DNA of 64,000 nucleotides from Cyclobacterium marinum DSM 745. Its GTDB lineage: Bacteria; Bacteroidota; Bacteroidia; Cytophagales; Cyclobacteriaceae. Made by a program: the position numbers and the translations under genes. Shown piece by piece: positions 9,012 through 18,244 of the stretch. The stretch spans positions 868,001 through 932,000 of the forward strand of contig NC_015914.1 of NCBI RefSeq assembly GCF_000222485.1, in the 5' to 3' direction. Position 1 is the stretch's first letter. Every line of letters begins with the position of its first letter. The notes below the pieces were generated by a model that saw nothing but the letters and a program-made list of their open reading frames with translations, ran no database searches and had not been told where the DNA came from.

Positions 9012-10037
9012 ATGAAAAGGTACATTATTGTCATTTTACTTATGGCACTTGCCCAAATGGTTTTTGGAAATCCGGAAATCCCGAATGAAAAACCCTTAAA
9101 TGATAGCATCATTGTCGAGTTTGGCCACTCAGGAAAGATGGTTTTTGTTATTGATAATCCGGACGATTTTGAAAGATTGAGAAATATGGACATCAACCAA
9201 ATCATCAAAGAGCTCGACCTCCCTGAAACAACTAAAGATGGTGAACTCACAGTTGTAGAAATCAAGCATAAAGAAGGAAACAAAGAAATTGTCACCATCT
9301 ATGAAGACAAGGAGGAAACAGAAGTTACCGTAGGAAGATATAAAGTAATTGTTGATGAAAAAGGCTCAAAAACCAAGGTTCGACTTATCACCGGACCCAA
9401 GAAAGAAAAAGACCCTGATTTTAGGACTTATATAAATATGGACTTGGGTATCAACACTTTTTTTGAAAATGGAAATATCCCGGGAGCTATAAAGCCCCAT
9501 AGCCCAAAAGGTTGGGGAAGTTGGAACATAGGTTGGAACTGGATGGCCAGCCAAAAACTCTCCAAGGGAAAGTATTGGGATTTTGGGCTTGGTATAAGTT
9601 GGTACAATTTCAAATTGGACAATGCCAACTATCAAATTTTAGGAACTGAAAACGGAGTTTCTTTTGTAAACAGAACAGATGTGAATGGTTTTAAAAGCAA
9701 AGTTTCTGCCTCCTATTTAAATGTTTTAACCATGTATAAGCTAGACTTTGGTAAGCTAAATGACAGTGGGAAAAACGGCTTAAGAGCTGCTATCGGCCCT
9801 TATGCTGGATACAGGTTGGGTGGCCGAAGCAAGTTTGTGTATAGAGAGATCGGCGGATCAGGAAGAAAAAAAGACAAAACTTCTGCAGGGGGCTACCTCA
9901 GTAATTTCAGGTATGGTATTAGAGGTGAAATTGGTTTCAGAAGTGTTACTTTTTATAGCACTTATGATTTCAACCCATTTTTCCAGAAACCCCTTAGTCC
10001 AAGCCTTAGCCCATTTTCTTTCGGATTGGTTTTCTAA
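9012..10037 (+). CDS. Outer-membrane beta-barrel protein
   Basis: Protein of 341 residues with a signal peptide ending near 'MALAQMVFG'. Residues about 20-125 are a charged N-terminal domain. From about 135 the chain becomes alternating hydrophobic/aromatic strands ('TYINMDLGINTFFENG', 'WNIGWNWMASQ', 'YWDFGLGISWYNF') and ends 'LSPFSFGLVF', a terminal aromatic typical of outer-membrane barrels. It lies 16 bases after the putative anti-sigma gene and 21 bases before the DUF4097 gene, so it is probably in the sigma-factor operon and a target or sensor of that system. Function beyond an envelope role is not recognisable. Confidence 0.75.
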   Translation: MKRYIIVILLMALAQMVFGNPEIPNEKPLNDSIIVEFGHSGKMVFVIDNPDDFERLRNMDINQIIKELDLPETTKDGELTVVEIKHKEGNKEIVTIYEDKEETEVTVGRYKVIVDEKGSKTKVRLITGPKKEKDPDFRTYINMDLGINTFFENGNIPGAIKPHSPKGWGSWNIGWNWMASQKLSKGKYWDFGLGISWYNFKLDNANYQILGTENGVSFVNRTDVNGFKSKVSASYLNVLTMYKLDFGKLNDSGKNGLRAAIGPYAGYRLGGRSKFVYREIGGSGRKKDKTSAGGYLSNFRYGIRGEIGFRSVTFYSTYDFNPFFQKPLSPSLSPFSFGLVF

Positions 10038-10058
10038 CAATATATAACCCAATTAACT

Positions 10059-10979
10059 ATGAAATACAATTTAAAACACGCGTTACTCCTTATGGTCCTG
10101 ATTTTTGCAGGACTATCATCCTCCAAAGGGCAACAAAGCATCAACAAATCATTTTCCGGTATCGAAATCCTTGAAATTAAATCCGGAGCAGTAGAAATCC
10201 AATATGAGGGACAAAGTAATTTAACCGAAGTAGCTTTAGAAGCATTTTTAGGAAAGGAAGAAAATGCCGACAATGACCTTGTCATGGTTACATTAGGTAA
10301 CACCTTAAAAATTGCTGTTAATGGTAGAACCAATTCAAATCCTAAAAACAAAAGATACCTTAGATTAACGGGCCCATCGAATATTCAATTGCTAATAAAA
10401 TCAAGTTCCGGGGCAATTTACATCTCCGGAATAAATGCAAACTCCCATCAGATTGAGGCAAGCTCAGGACAGATCAAGGCCTATGACATCAAAGGGGACT
10501 TAACTTTACAAGCATCATCAGGAAATATTCAACTGGCAGGCTTAACAGGTAATCTAGACTGCAAAGTTACTTCAGGGAACGCTACAATTGAAGATGTAAT
10601 CGGAAACATGAATTTTAAAGCTACAAGTGGACAACTAAAAATCAATTCCTTATCAGGCTTATTAAATGCAAAACTCACATCAGGAAATATAAAATTAAAT
10701 CAAGTGGGGGAATTAGGGAGTCTGGAGGTAAGCTCCGGAAATATCAGGGCAGATAATGCAGGTCTTGGCTTGAACACCAGCATGAACGCCTCTTCAGGGA
10801 ATATTCAAATTTATACCGGCAGTAATTTATCGGATTATAATTTTGATTTGAAAGCAGGAAGTGGAAATATTAGGGTAGGAACGCAATCGGGTAAAAGCAC
10901 CGTTTATATAGACAATGGTAAAAACGGAACGATCGTCGGAAAGGTTGGTTCAGGGAATATTTCTATTCAACCCCTATAA
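10059..10979 (+). CDS. DUF4097/GIN-type secreted beta-solenoid protein
   Basis: Protein of 306 residues with a signal peptide (about 1-24, 'LIFAGLSSSKGQQ'). From about residue 115 to the end it is built of ten units beginning [S/T/G]-S-G-[N/Q/A] and then usually a hydrophobic residue; starts are near 115, 134, 152, 170, 188, 206, 224, 244, 266 and 296. The 18-residue spacing in the central six fits one rung of a right-handed parallel beta-helix, the fold expected for DUF4097/GIN 'adhesin head' domains. These proteins are periplasmic or surface exposed; the role is unknown. It closes the ECF sigma operon, and a strong convergent hairpin follows. Confidence 0.8.
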   Translation: MKYNLKHALLLMVLIFAGLSSSKGQQSINKSFSGIEILEIKSGAVEIQYEGQSNLTEVALEAFLGKEENADNDLVMVTLGNTLKIAVNGRTNSNPKNKRYLRLTGPSNIQLLIKSSSGAIYISGINANSHQIEASSGQIKAYDIKGDLTLQASSGNIQLAGLTGNLDCKVTSGNATIEDVIGNMNFKATSGQLKINSLSGLLNAKLTSGNIKLNQVGELGSLEVSSGNIRADNAGLGLNTSMNASSGNIQIYTGSNLSDYNFDLKAGSGNIRVGTQSGKSTVYIDNGKNGTIVGKVGSGNISIQPL

Positions 10980-10990
10980 AAAGAACTCAG

Positions 10991-11030
10991 CCACCAACCC
11001 TTGCAGATAATTTACCCAAAAGGTTGGTGG
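10991..11030. terminator. Bidirectional hairpin between convergent genes
   Basis: CCACCAACC at 10991-10999 is the exact inverse of GGTTGGTGG at 11022-11030. The hairpin sits between the convergent ends of the DUF4097 gene and the four-helix membrane protein. Long T-runs are missing, so termination may rely on the stem strength or another factor. Confidence 0.6.
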
Positions 11031-11039
11031 TTGCAGTTA

Positions 11040-11552
11040 TTAGTCCAAAGCCTCTCTTTTTTGAATTTCCATTACTTGGTCTTTTTCTTCCCCTTTAAGG
11101 CGCAAGGCACTTACTATCCTAGCCGGCATTGGTTTAGCCAAAGAGACAAACAGTAAAGTGACAGCATACACAATTGTAAAACCCTGATTCTCATAGAAAA
11201 ACAAACCAAATGCACACAAAACCCCTATCCAAAACAATTGCCAATACCTCAAAAAGGTGGCCTTGGCATAACCTTTTAATTTTTGATTGACTGGAGCTCC
11301 GGTTTTTCTGACTTCCTTAATGCGTTTGGTAAAAGCAAATTGTTGGAATACAAGCATTGCACTTACCAAGCCTAGGAGAATATAGTTAAACATTTCCGGT
11401 AAAGCAGGCAAGTTAAAATCCAAATTTCCACTTGTCACATATAAATAGGCAAAAGAAAAAATGGGTAATGGGATTGCAATCAATAACAATACATTTCGCT
11501 CTAATAAGCGAAAATCTTTCTTCATTTCCTTAATTTGATTGTCTGAGGCCAT
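11040..11552 (-). CDS. Four-helix membrane protein of unknown function
   Basis: Protein of 170 residues with four predicted membrane helices: 'LLLIAIPLPIFSFAYLYV', 'YILLGLVSAMLVFQQFAF', 'YWQLFWIGVLCAFGLFFY' and 'FTIVYAVTLLFVSLA'. The N- and C-termini are charged and likely cytosolic. The start codon shares one base with the stop of the reductase gene (a TAATG junction at 11554-11550), so the two are translationally coupled and may form a membrane-associated redox pair. I do not recognise the family and assign no reaction. Confidence 0.7.
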   Translation of the reverse strand: MASDNQIKEMKKDFRLLERNVLLLIAIPLPIFSFAYLYVTSGNLDFNLPALPEMFNYILLGLVSAMLVFQQFAFTKRIKEVRKTGAPVNQKLKGYAKATFLRYWQLFWIGVLCAFGLFFYENQGFTIVYAVTLLFVSLAKPMPARIVSALRLKGEEKDQVMEIQKREALD

Positions 11553-12649
11553 TAGTCGATCTGAATCTTAACCTCCGCACTAGTGGGCTTTGCAGAACAA
11601 CAAAGAATATATCCGGCCTTTATTTCGTTATCACTTAAACCTGCATCTTCTTCCATCTCCACTGTTCCTGAAAGTAGCTTTCCTCGGCATGCGGTACAAA
11701 GTCCACTTTGACAAGAATAAGGCATGTTTAACCCTTCATCCAATCCGGCCTCCAATATTGTTTTACTCGGTCCGACGTCAAAGGAATACTCTTCTCCCTC
11801 CAATAAAATTTTCACAGGTCTGTTAATAACCCCTTCTATAGGATCATCTTCTTGATTTTCATCTTTTTCAAGATAAAAACTTTCACTATGAATAAATTCT
11901 TTTTTGACATCCAATCTACCCAAACTTTCTTGAGCAGTTTCCATCATTCCCTCAGGCCCACATACAAAAAACCGTTGGTTTTCAGCAAAATGATTAAAAT
12001 AATTAGCAAAAAACTCGCTGACTTTTTCATGGTTTAATCTCCCAGAAGCCCCTTCCCATCCGGCTTTGGGTTGGGTAAGGTTATGGGTCACATTTAGTCT
12101 ACCCGGGTACTTATCGGCCAATTCTTTGAGTGTCTTTTCGAAAATGATCATGTCTTGGGAGCGACTGCAATAAAGCAAATTCACTTCAGACTTAGGCTCA
12201 TTAATTAATATGGACTTGATAATCCCCATAATTGGAGTAATACCACTTCCACCGGCAAACATACCATACTTCCTCTTGTTATGAGAATGGTAGTCAGCGG
12301 TAAAATTACCTAAAGGTTTCATGACAGTTACCCGCTTACCTGGAACAAAAGTATCATTAATGAAATTTGACACCAATCCTCCTTCTAAGCGCTTCACGGT
12401 GATACCCGGAAAAGGATCCACAAAAGGTGAAGTCGACAAGCTATAGGCTCTTCTCTCTTGTTTTCCGTTTATTTCAACAATTATGGTTAGGAATTGACCC
12501 GGAAGGTAATCCATAATGGGATCCGGCTGGTCAAAATATATGGTTACAGTATCAGAAGTTTCTTGGACAGTTTCCCTAATTCTAAGGGTAAGGTAATGAT
12601 CATCCTTTTCGAGATCATCTTTTTTCTTCTTAAATAGTTTAAACAGCAT
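11552..12649 (-). CDS. PaaE-like ferredoxin:NAD(P)H oxidoreductase with [2Fe-2S] domain
   Basis: Protein of 365 residues with three domains in order. The FAD domain carries 'RAYSLSTSP' (67-75), the flavin-binding RxYS motif. The NAD(P) domain carries 'GGSGITPIMG' (133-142). The C-terminal plant-type ferredoxin domain has Cys313, Cys318 and Cys321 plus Cys351 (or Cys350), the C-x4-C-x2-C-x29-C pattern that binds a [2Fe-2S] cluster. This order matches PaaE and other hybrid-cluster or oxygenase reductases. No oxygenase subunits are nearby, so the electron acceptor is unknown; the coupled membrane protein downstream is a candidate. The N-terminal lysine-rich segment (6-10) may contact lipid. Confidence 0.88.
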   Translation of the reverse strand: MLFKLFKKKKDDLEKDDHYLTLRIRETVQETSDTVTIYFDQPDPIMDYLPGQFLTIIVEINGKQERRAYSLSTSPFVDPFPGITVKRLEGGLVSNFINDTFVPGKRVTVMKPLGNFTADYHSHNKRKYGMFAGGSGITPIMGIIKSILINEPKSEVNLLYCSRSQDMIIFEKTLKELADKYPGRLNVTHNLTQPKAGWEGASGRLNHEKVSEFFANYFNHFAENQRFFVCGPEGMMETAQESLGRLDVKKEFIHSESFYLEKDENQEDDPIEGVINRPVKILLEGEEYSFDVGPSKTILEAGLDEGLNMPYSCQSGLCTACRGKLLSGTVEMEEDAGLSDNEIKAGYILCCSAKPTSAEVKIQID

Positions 12650-12852
12650 TACAATAAAAGGAATAGTTTGATGAGCAATTCACACAAAATTAACATACTC
12701 TTTCTCAATTACCTATTGCGTGAAAAAATAGTTAGCAAACTTTAGCTTAAAATCCTCAATTTCCTCCAAATTCAAAAGATTTCTATACCCCATTGTAGCA
12801 CTTAGGTGAATCCATTCGTACTGGCATTAGAAAACAAAACAACTATAATATC

Positions 12853-13593
12853 ATGAATACTAAAATCAATTATTTAAAGAAAAAAGCTTCGGAAAAAGGA
12901 AAGTACTTATTTATTTTAATGCTCCTTCCTTTTACTTTTTCTTGTTTGGATGATGAGGGGCCAAACAATTCGCCGTATGAACCAACCGCCTATGTTTCTT
13001 TCTATAATGGAACCAATGAATCATCGGATATCCAAATTGAGGTAGACAGCACGGTGTATGATCGGAAATCATTTGATTTCGGTGAATTCATAGATTATTG
13101 GTATTTCTACACAGGTGAAAGAAATTTTTCATTTGTTGATAATGGTTCAGATCAGTCCCTACTGGACACGGCTGTAACTTTAGGGGTTGAAAAAGCCTAC
13201 TCGTTTTTCCTTACGGAGACTGGAGATGATTACACTACCTTATTTATAGAAGATAGTTTGGAGAGCCCTGTGAATGGGAAAGCTTTGGTAAGGTTGGTGC
13301 ATTTGGCTTCTGATGGGCCTGAAGTAAATTTATTTCAAAGAAATCATGAAGATGCAGTTTTGGAAAGTCTTTCCTTTTTAGAAGCTACAGATTTTGTCAA
13401 TGTAGACATAGGTGAAACAGACTTTATCCTTAAAGCTGTCTCGGATAACCAAAATGAACTCGTACGTTTAAATGATATTCATCTTAGAGAAGGCAGAATA
13501 TATACTGTTGTCATCAGAGGAAAATTAGGAGCTGATAGCAACTCTGCTGATGCACTTCGCCTACAATTGATAAGAAACTATCCCAACTATTAA
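12853..13593 (+). CDS. DUF4397-domain lipoprotein
   Basis: Protein of 246 residues. A long basic n-region precedes a hydrophobic stretch ending 'PFTFSC', giving a lipobox with Cys31. The mature part contains two similar beta-rich halves. 'ALVRLVHLASDGPEVNLF' (about 145-162) is the characteristic DUF4397 strand, and the earlier 'AYVSFYNGTNES' is its likely repeat partner. DUF4397 proteins are secreted or lipid-anchored envelope proteins of unknown function. It is followed by a good terminator, so it is probably monocistronic. Confidence 0.82.
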   Translation: MNTKINYLKKKASEKGKYLFILMLLPFTFSCLDDEGPNNSPYEPTAYVSFYNGTNESSDIQIEVDSTVYDRKSFDFGEFIDYWYFYTGERNFSFVDNGSDQSLLDTAVTLGVEKAYSFFLTETGDDYTTLFIEDSLESPVNGKALVRLVHLASDGPEVNLFQRNHEDAVLESLSFLEATDFVNVDIGETDFILKAVSDNQNELVRLNDIHLREGRIYTVVIRGKLGADSNSADALRLQLIRNYPNY

Positions 13594-13617
13594 TTTAACT
13601 TAACAATGTTTATTTTT

Positions 13618-13650
13618 AAGGGGATTCTGGAAACAGAGTCCCCTTTTATT
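13618..13650 (+). terminator. Rho-independent terminator after DUF4397 gene
   Basis: AAGGGGATTCTG (13618-13629), a GAAA tetraloop and CAGAGTCCCCTT (13634-13645) form a 12-pair stem with one G-U wobble, followed by a T-rich tail. Confidence 0.85.
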
Positions 13651-13728
13651 TTATATTATTTCAATCTTGGGCTCGTCTTTTGAATAATAACAATTATTTT
13701 TGTGCCTCAATTGATTTACAGACTAATG

Positions 13729-15072
13729 ATGAAACTTAATCCGCTTACCGCAATCTCTTCCGTAGATGGCAGATATGCCTCTAAAACTAGCCCCTTAATG
13801 GCGTATTTTTCTGAATATGCATTGATTCGGTATAGGGTTAAAGTGGAGATTGAATATTTCATTGCCTTGTGCGAATTACCTCTTCCTCAATTAAGCAGCG
13901 TAAAACCGGAAAAATTTGAGGCTATCCGATCGATAGAAAGAAATTTTACGGAGGATGATGCTCAGGCAATTAAAGACATTGAAAAAACCACCAACCATGA
14001 TGTAAAGGCTGTTGAATATTTTTTGAAAGATAAATTTACCGCTTTAGGGCTAGAACAGGTAGTAGAGTTTATCCATTTTGGATTAACCTCACAGGATATT
14101 AACAATACCGCCGTTCCAATGATGTACAGAGATGGCATCAATGAAGTAATCCTCCCTGCCTTAAATCAAGTACTTGATAAAATCAAATCCAGGGCTGAGG
14201 AGTGGTCTACAGTACCTATGTTGGCAAAAACACATGGACAGCCTGCTTCCCCTACTCGCTTGGGAAAAGAGTTTGATGTTTTTGTAAGCCGTCTTTCTTC
14301 CCAACTGGATTTATTAAGCAACATTCCATTTGCAGCTAAATTCGGAGGAGCAACAGGAAACATGAATGCCCACTATGTGGCATTTCCGGCAATTGACTGG
14401 AACACCTTTGCCAACAATCTGGTTTCTAAAAATCTAGGACTAAGCAGAAGTTATCCAACGACCCAAATTGAACACTACGATCATTTTGCTGCGCATTTCG
14501 ATGGACTAAAAAGGATTAACACCATTTTACTTGATTTCAGTAAGGATATTTGGCAGTATGTAGCCATGAATTATTTCAAGCAAAAAATCAAAGCAGGCGA
14601 GGTAGGTTCATCAGCAATGCCACATAAGGTCAATCCAATAGATTTTGAAAATGCAGAAGGAAACCTGGGTATAGCCAATGCTTTATTGGAACATTTAGCG
14701 GCAAAACTCCCTATCAGTCGACTTCAAAGGGATTTGACTGACAGTACTGTTTTACGTGTGATAGGTGTTCCATTGGCCCATATGCAAATTGCCTTCCTTT
14801 CATTGGATAAAGGAATAGATAAGCTGGAATTAAATAAAGCTGCGATAGAAAAAGACCTTGATGAAAACTGGGCCGTCGTGGCTGAAGCCATTCAAACAGT
14901 ACTTAGAAGAGAAGGTTTCCCTAAACCTTATGAAGCACTGAAAGCACTTACCAGAACAAATGAAAAAATCACTGAAAACTCAATCGGTGAATTCATCAAT
15001 AACCTCGATGTGGCTGAGGACATAAAAAAGGAATTAAAGAAAATTACTCCTTTTAATTATACAGGTCTTTGA
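13729..15072 (+). CDS. purB: Adenylosuccinate lyase
   Basis: Protein of 447 residues from the second of two adjacent ATGs (13726 and 13729); the open frame from a GTG at 13702 adds residues not seen in the family, whose N-terminus is usually 'MxLNxLTAISxxDGRY'. The fumarase/aspartase superfamily signature 'GSSAMPHKVNP' is at about 292-302. The conserved 'KTHGQPASPT' and 'TSQDINNTA' active-site blocks are present. PurB cleaves SAICAR and adenylosuccinate to release fumarate in purine synthesis, in the cytosol. Length and motifs match the long (E. coli-type) class. It appears to be a single-gene unit ending at the strong hairpin at 15318. Confidence 0.96.
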   Translation: MKLNPLTAISSVDGRYASKTSPLMAYFSEYALIRYRVKVEIEYFIALCELPLPQLSSVKPEKFEAIRSIERNFTEDDAQAIKDIEKTTNHDVKAVEYFLKDKFTALGLEQVVEFIHFGLTSQDINNTAVPMMYRDGINEVILPALNQVLDKIKSRAEEWSTVPMLAKTHGQPASPTRLGKEFDVFVSRLSSQLDLLSNIPFAAKFGGATGNMNAHYVAFPAIDWNTFANNLVSKNLGLSRSYPTTQIEHYDHFAAHFDGLKRINTILLDFSKDIWQYVAMNYFKQKIKAGEVGSSAMPHKVNPIDFENAEGNLGIANALLEHLAAKLPISRLQRDLTDSTVLRVIGVPLAHMQIAFLSLDKGIDKLELNKAAIEKDLDENWAVVAEAIQTVLRREGFPKPYEALKALTRTNEKITENSIGEFINNLDVAEDIKKELKKITPFNYTGL

Positions 15073-15419
15073 TCTAAGGTCACTTTCGGCTTTAGAGTAG
15101 CTGAAGAAAAAATAGGTTAATCCTGATTATGTACCAAGATTCGTAATGATTGATTTTATTGCGAGAGAATCTGTTACTATGGTGATTTTAGCATAGTATC
15201 AGGTGAACCAACCTAAAGATAGGCAGTGTAAAAACAAAAAAGAAGCGGCTAATTTTGAAGAGATTTCATTCCGAATTAGAGCATCTATTTTGGGTATAAA
15301 TTGTATATTACTACGATAAAAGAGGCATGTTCCTGTAAAGTAACATGCCTCTTTTTATACAATTGAATCTTAAGGTTTATTGAAAATACTTCGTGGAAAA
15401 ATACGGATCCACAAATCCC
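15073..15419. other. Intergenic region between convergent purB and heparinase-like genes
   Basis: This 347-base stretch contains no recognisable gene. Its only clear feature is the strong hairpin at 15318-15355. The first 240 bases have no long open frame, tRNA fold or repeat that I can see. Confidence 0.6.
15318..15355. terminator. Strong bidirectional terminator
   Basis: AAAAGAGGCATGTT (15318-15331) is the exact inverse of AACATGCCTCTTTT (15342-15355), with a 10-base loop. The A-rich left arm and T-rich right arm make it functional on both strands, serving purB on plus and the heparinase-like gene on minus. Confidence 0.9.
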
Positions 15420-17477
15420 TTATTTTTTATTAAATTTAACAAAACTATTGTCCTCAAAAGGGATGGATAACTCATAATTTTTTCCATTGTGATATACTTC
15501 AAGTTCAATGGCATTTTGATTTTCTCTAATAATTTTAGCACGACTTATTTGCCTTTCAGCATTACCCTTTGATGGAATTAACAACCAAACAAATGTAGTA
15601 GTATCCTTTATCTCGCTATTGTAAATACTTGCGACGTTAGCTTCATATAAATTATACTCAGGACTGTACCAACCTTGAATTTCAGGATTCTCTTGCCCTT
15701 TGATCATTTGAATATCAAAAGAAGCATCACCAACAGGCACAATTTCCAGACTACCTTCGGGGTAACTCCCCACTGTAGCATCCCCATATTGCTTGACATC
15801 TGCCTCAGGATGCCAATGCCACAACGTGCTTATTGTCCTAGGCTGATTTGTGTTAATTCGATCTACCACCACCCAAAACTCTCCTCTAACATAAAATAGG
15901 CTTCTATTGTGACTTGCCTGTCCCTCTAAATCAATGAAATCATCAAAGGAGGAAGAAGCAAAGTCAAAGTCAGCTGTCAGTTGTACCCTTTTGTTATCTA
16001 CGGGCTTTTCCGCCAATCTAGGACCATCCTCCTGAACTTTGCCATCAATTAGTACCAAATTATGACCTTTGCTACTTAGGGCATAAGGTCTAAACTTCTC
16101 TGCAACCTCTCCTGTATAAGCATATCTACCTGCATCTACAAGAAAGTCCTTTCCAAATGCGGAAAGAGACAAGTGCAATTTATCATTGTGTTGGTGACCA
16201 CTTCCCCAAGGACCAATATCAAAAAAGGACCAATGGGCCATGGCATCATAACCACTTCTGGAAATCAATTGTCCGGCCCAAGGGATAAAGTAGGAAGGAC
16301 CATCAGAAGGCTTTGTTCCTTCGCTCCCATTACTGGCTAAATAGGCCCACTCCGGCTTATTGTATTTTTTTGCAGCTTTTAAAATGTAATCCCTATCACT
16401 GCCTCGGTCTCCATCATTGTTCAAAATCCTATGTCCATCAGGCCTTATTGCTTTGGCAATATAGCCATACATATTTTCTATGGTTTGGGTAAAATATTCG
16501 GGAAGTTCTCGACCTGCTTCATCACATAAAGCCTTAAAAAGTTCAAAGTTATTCAATGAAACATTATGGTAATGGGAGGACAATTCGGTTTGGACTCCAT
16601 CCGGATAGACCTGGCCTCGCATGCTCTCTGTCATGGCGGTAACTGCATAATCCATCCATTCATCAGTAGCTTTGAACTCCGGGAAATAAGCCACTACGGT
16701 GGCCAAAGATGATATTTCCATCGTCAACCAATTGTTTCCACCATGAAAGTTTTTATTGTAATGAGCATGATCCGGTAAACTACTCAAAATCAAAAACCGG
16801 GTAGCCGGTGAGATATATTCACTTTCCAACATGCCATAAAAAACCCTGGTCCAAGTTTTAACCCTTGCTGCTACCTCAAGTCCTCTCCAAATTGATTCTG
16901 ATTTCTTTTCAGCCGGATAAGGCATGCTTGCAAGAATAAAATCCCTTAAAAACAGGTCCATATATTGAGCATATTTTGGATTTCCAGTTTGAAAATAAGC
17001 CCCCATCACATTAGAAAGTTGGCTATGTCGATTTGAGAGCCAAGCCCATTCCCTGTCATTATTTGGCCCCTTATAATACCAATCTCTGTGACCATTTTCT
17101 AGTAAGGGAACTTTCCCTTTTACATTTTGAATGGTAAATACATCCATTAGGATGGTATCAGCAACTGCTACCGTTTCTGATGAAGCCCTAGGTAAAGTTT
17201 TCCTTAGGCCCTTGGCATTTTCGGAAATTCTATAATAAGCCAGCAATTCATTGGCAGCAAGCACCCAATCTTCTTCTGAAGCGGCTAACTTTACCTTTTC
17301 CAACCCTTTGTGTTCAAAATCGATATGATCAAAAACACCTTTTACCAAATCCGGATAGGCCTTGTATAACTCTTTAATAGTGGTAATTTCTTTCCAGCTT
17401 TGCTGGGCAAAAGAAGATTGATATCCAAATAATATTAGAAGTGAAAAAATGTAAAATTTGGTCTTGAATGGGTTCAT
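15420..17477 (-). CDS. Heparinase II/III-family polysaccharide lyase
   Basis: Protein of 685 residues with a signal peptide ending 'FGYQSSFAQQ'. The N-terminal alpha-helical toroid domain (about 30-370) holds 'HGGNNWLTMEISS' near 245-255 and 'SSHYHNVSL' near 297-305, which correspond in position to the Asn/His and Tyr catalytic residues of PL12/PL15/PL17/PL21-type lyases. The beta-sandwich domain follows with 'GSGHQHNDKLHLSLSAFGKD' near 420-440, the His-rich segment typical of the heparinase II/III domain. It would cleave uronic-acid-containing glycans by beta-elimination in the periplasm. There is no SusC/SusD pair or transporter beside it, so it is not in a normal utilisation locus. The substrate could be alginate, a glycosaminoglycan-like polymer or the cell's own EPS. 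It is complete. Confidence 0.85.
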   Translation of the reverse strand: MNPFKTKFYIFSLLILFGYQSSFAQQSWKEITTIKELYKAYPDLVKGVFDHIDFEHKGLEKVKLAASEEDWVLAANELLAYYRISENAKGLRKTLPRASSETVAVADTILMDVFTIQNVKGKVPLLENGHRDWYYKGPNNDREWAWLSNRHSQLSNVMGAYFQTGNPKYAQYMDLFLRDFILASMPYPAEKKSESIWRGLEVAARVKTWTRVFYGMLESEYISPATRFLILSSLPDHAHYNKNFHGGNNWLTMEISSLATVVAYFPEFKATDEWMDYAVTAMTESMRGQVYPDGVQTELSSHYHNVSLNNFELFKALCDEAGRELPEYFTQTIENMYGYIAKAIRPDGHRILNNDGDRGSDRDYILKAAKKYNKPEWAYLASNGSEGTKPSDGPSYFIPWAGQLISRSGYDAMAHWSFFDIGPWGSGHQHNDKLHLSLSAFGKDFLVDAGRYAYTGEVAEKFRPYALSSKGHNLVLIDGKVQEDGPRLAEKPVDNKRVQLTADFDFASSSFDDFIDLEGQASHNRSLFYVRGEFWVVVDRINTNQPRTISTLWHWHPEADVKQYGDATVGSYPEGSLEIVPVGDASFDIQMIKGQENPEIQGWYSPEYNLYEANVASIYNSEIKDTTTFVWLLIPSKGNAERQISRAKIIRENQNAIELEVYHNGKNYELSIPFEDNSFVKFNKK

Positions 17478-17555
17478 TTAATTATTATGATTAGAAATTC
17501 AGATTTGTATTTTATAACTGAATTTAGGTTTAAAATATATATTTAATTTTCAATT

Positions 17556-18098
17556 TCATTCCTCATCATCAAGCAATTCTTTTAATTCTGCCAAAATCGT
17601 CCCTGCTTCAGCTTTTTTCAATTCAAAATCGTCTCCGTTAGACGAATTATTGAGAAAATGATTCCAATGTTTCTGGGCTTTCTTGAGTGTTCTTGGCGTG
17701 ATGTCAAATTCTGCGTAATCCAGATGAACCTTCGCCAGTGTAGACGATTTGAAATTCCCAAAAAGGTAAACCCTAAACAAATCAACAAATTTATCAATAA
17801 TGTCAAACTCTTCCACAAGTGAGACCAAGCCACCATTTTGATGTTGGTTTGCAGGCCGATGAATCACCTCAAATAAGGCATCTAAGGCAAGTTCTTTATT
17901 ATCCATCATGGAAAGCACCTTAGTTGCCAAAAAGGCATCATCCATTTCTCCTGATTTAAGTACATGGATCAACTTTTCTTGAATTTCCTCTCCTCCAATT
18001 CGTACCAACTGATCCCCAAATTTCATCGGATCCTCATTTGATTTGTCGAGTAATTTTTCAATTAATCGATCTATATGACTTTTTTCGGTACTGTCCAT
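17556..18098 (-). CDS. Hypothetical helical protein
   Basis: Protein of 180 residues, acidic and almost wholly alpha-helical in character, with no signal peptide or membrane segment. The pattern of short leucine-rich helices ('EEIQEKLIHVLKSGEMDDAFLATKVLSMM') recalls HEAT/ARM-type repeats but I do not recognise a family. It lies 78 bases upstream of the heparinase-like gene on the same strand and 146 bases downstream of the Arc-type gene. The codon pattern is like its neighbours. No function is proposed. Confidence 0.65.
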   Translation of the reverse strand: MDSTEKSHIDRLIEKLLDKSNEDPMKFGDQLVRIGGEEIQEKLIHVLKSGEMDDAFLATKVLSMMDNKELALDALFEVIHRPANQHQNGGLVSLVEEFDIIDKFVDLFRVYLFGNFKSSTLAKVHLDYAEFDITPRTLKKAQKHWNHFLNNSSNGDDFELKKAEAGTILAELKELLDDEE

Positions 18099-18244
18099 AT
18101 TTTAAGTTAATCTTCTGTTTTATCATTTTAACCAAACAAATTAAGCAAAATTTTCTTTGTCCTCTTCGTATTTGGCCTTTATTACTACCTAAAAATTAAA
18201 CCCAATTAAGCGCTCTCCAACACGTCGGATTAAGCTTAGCAATC

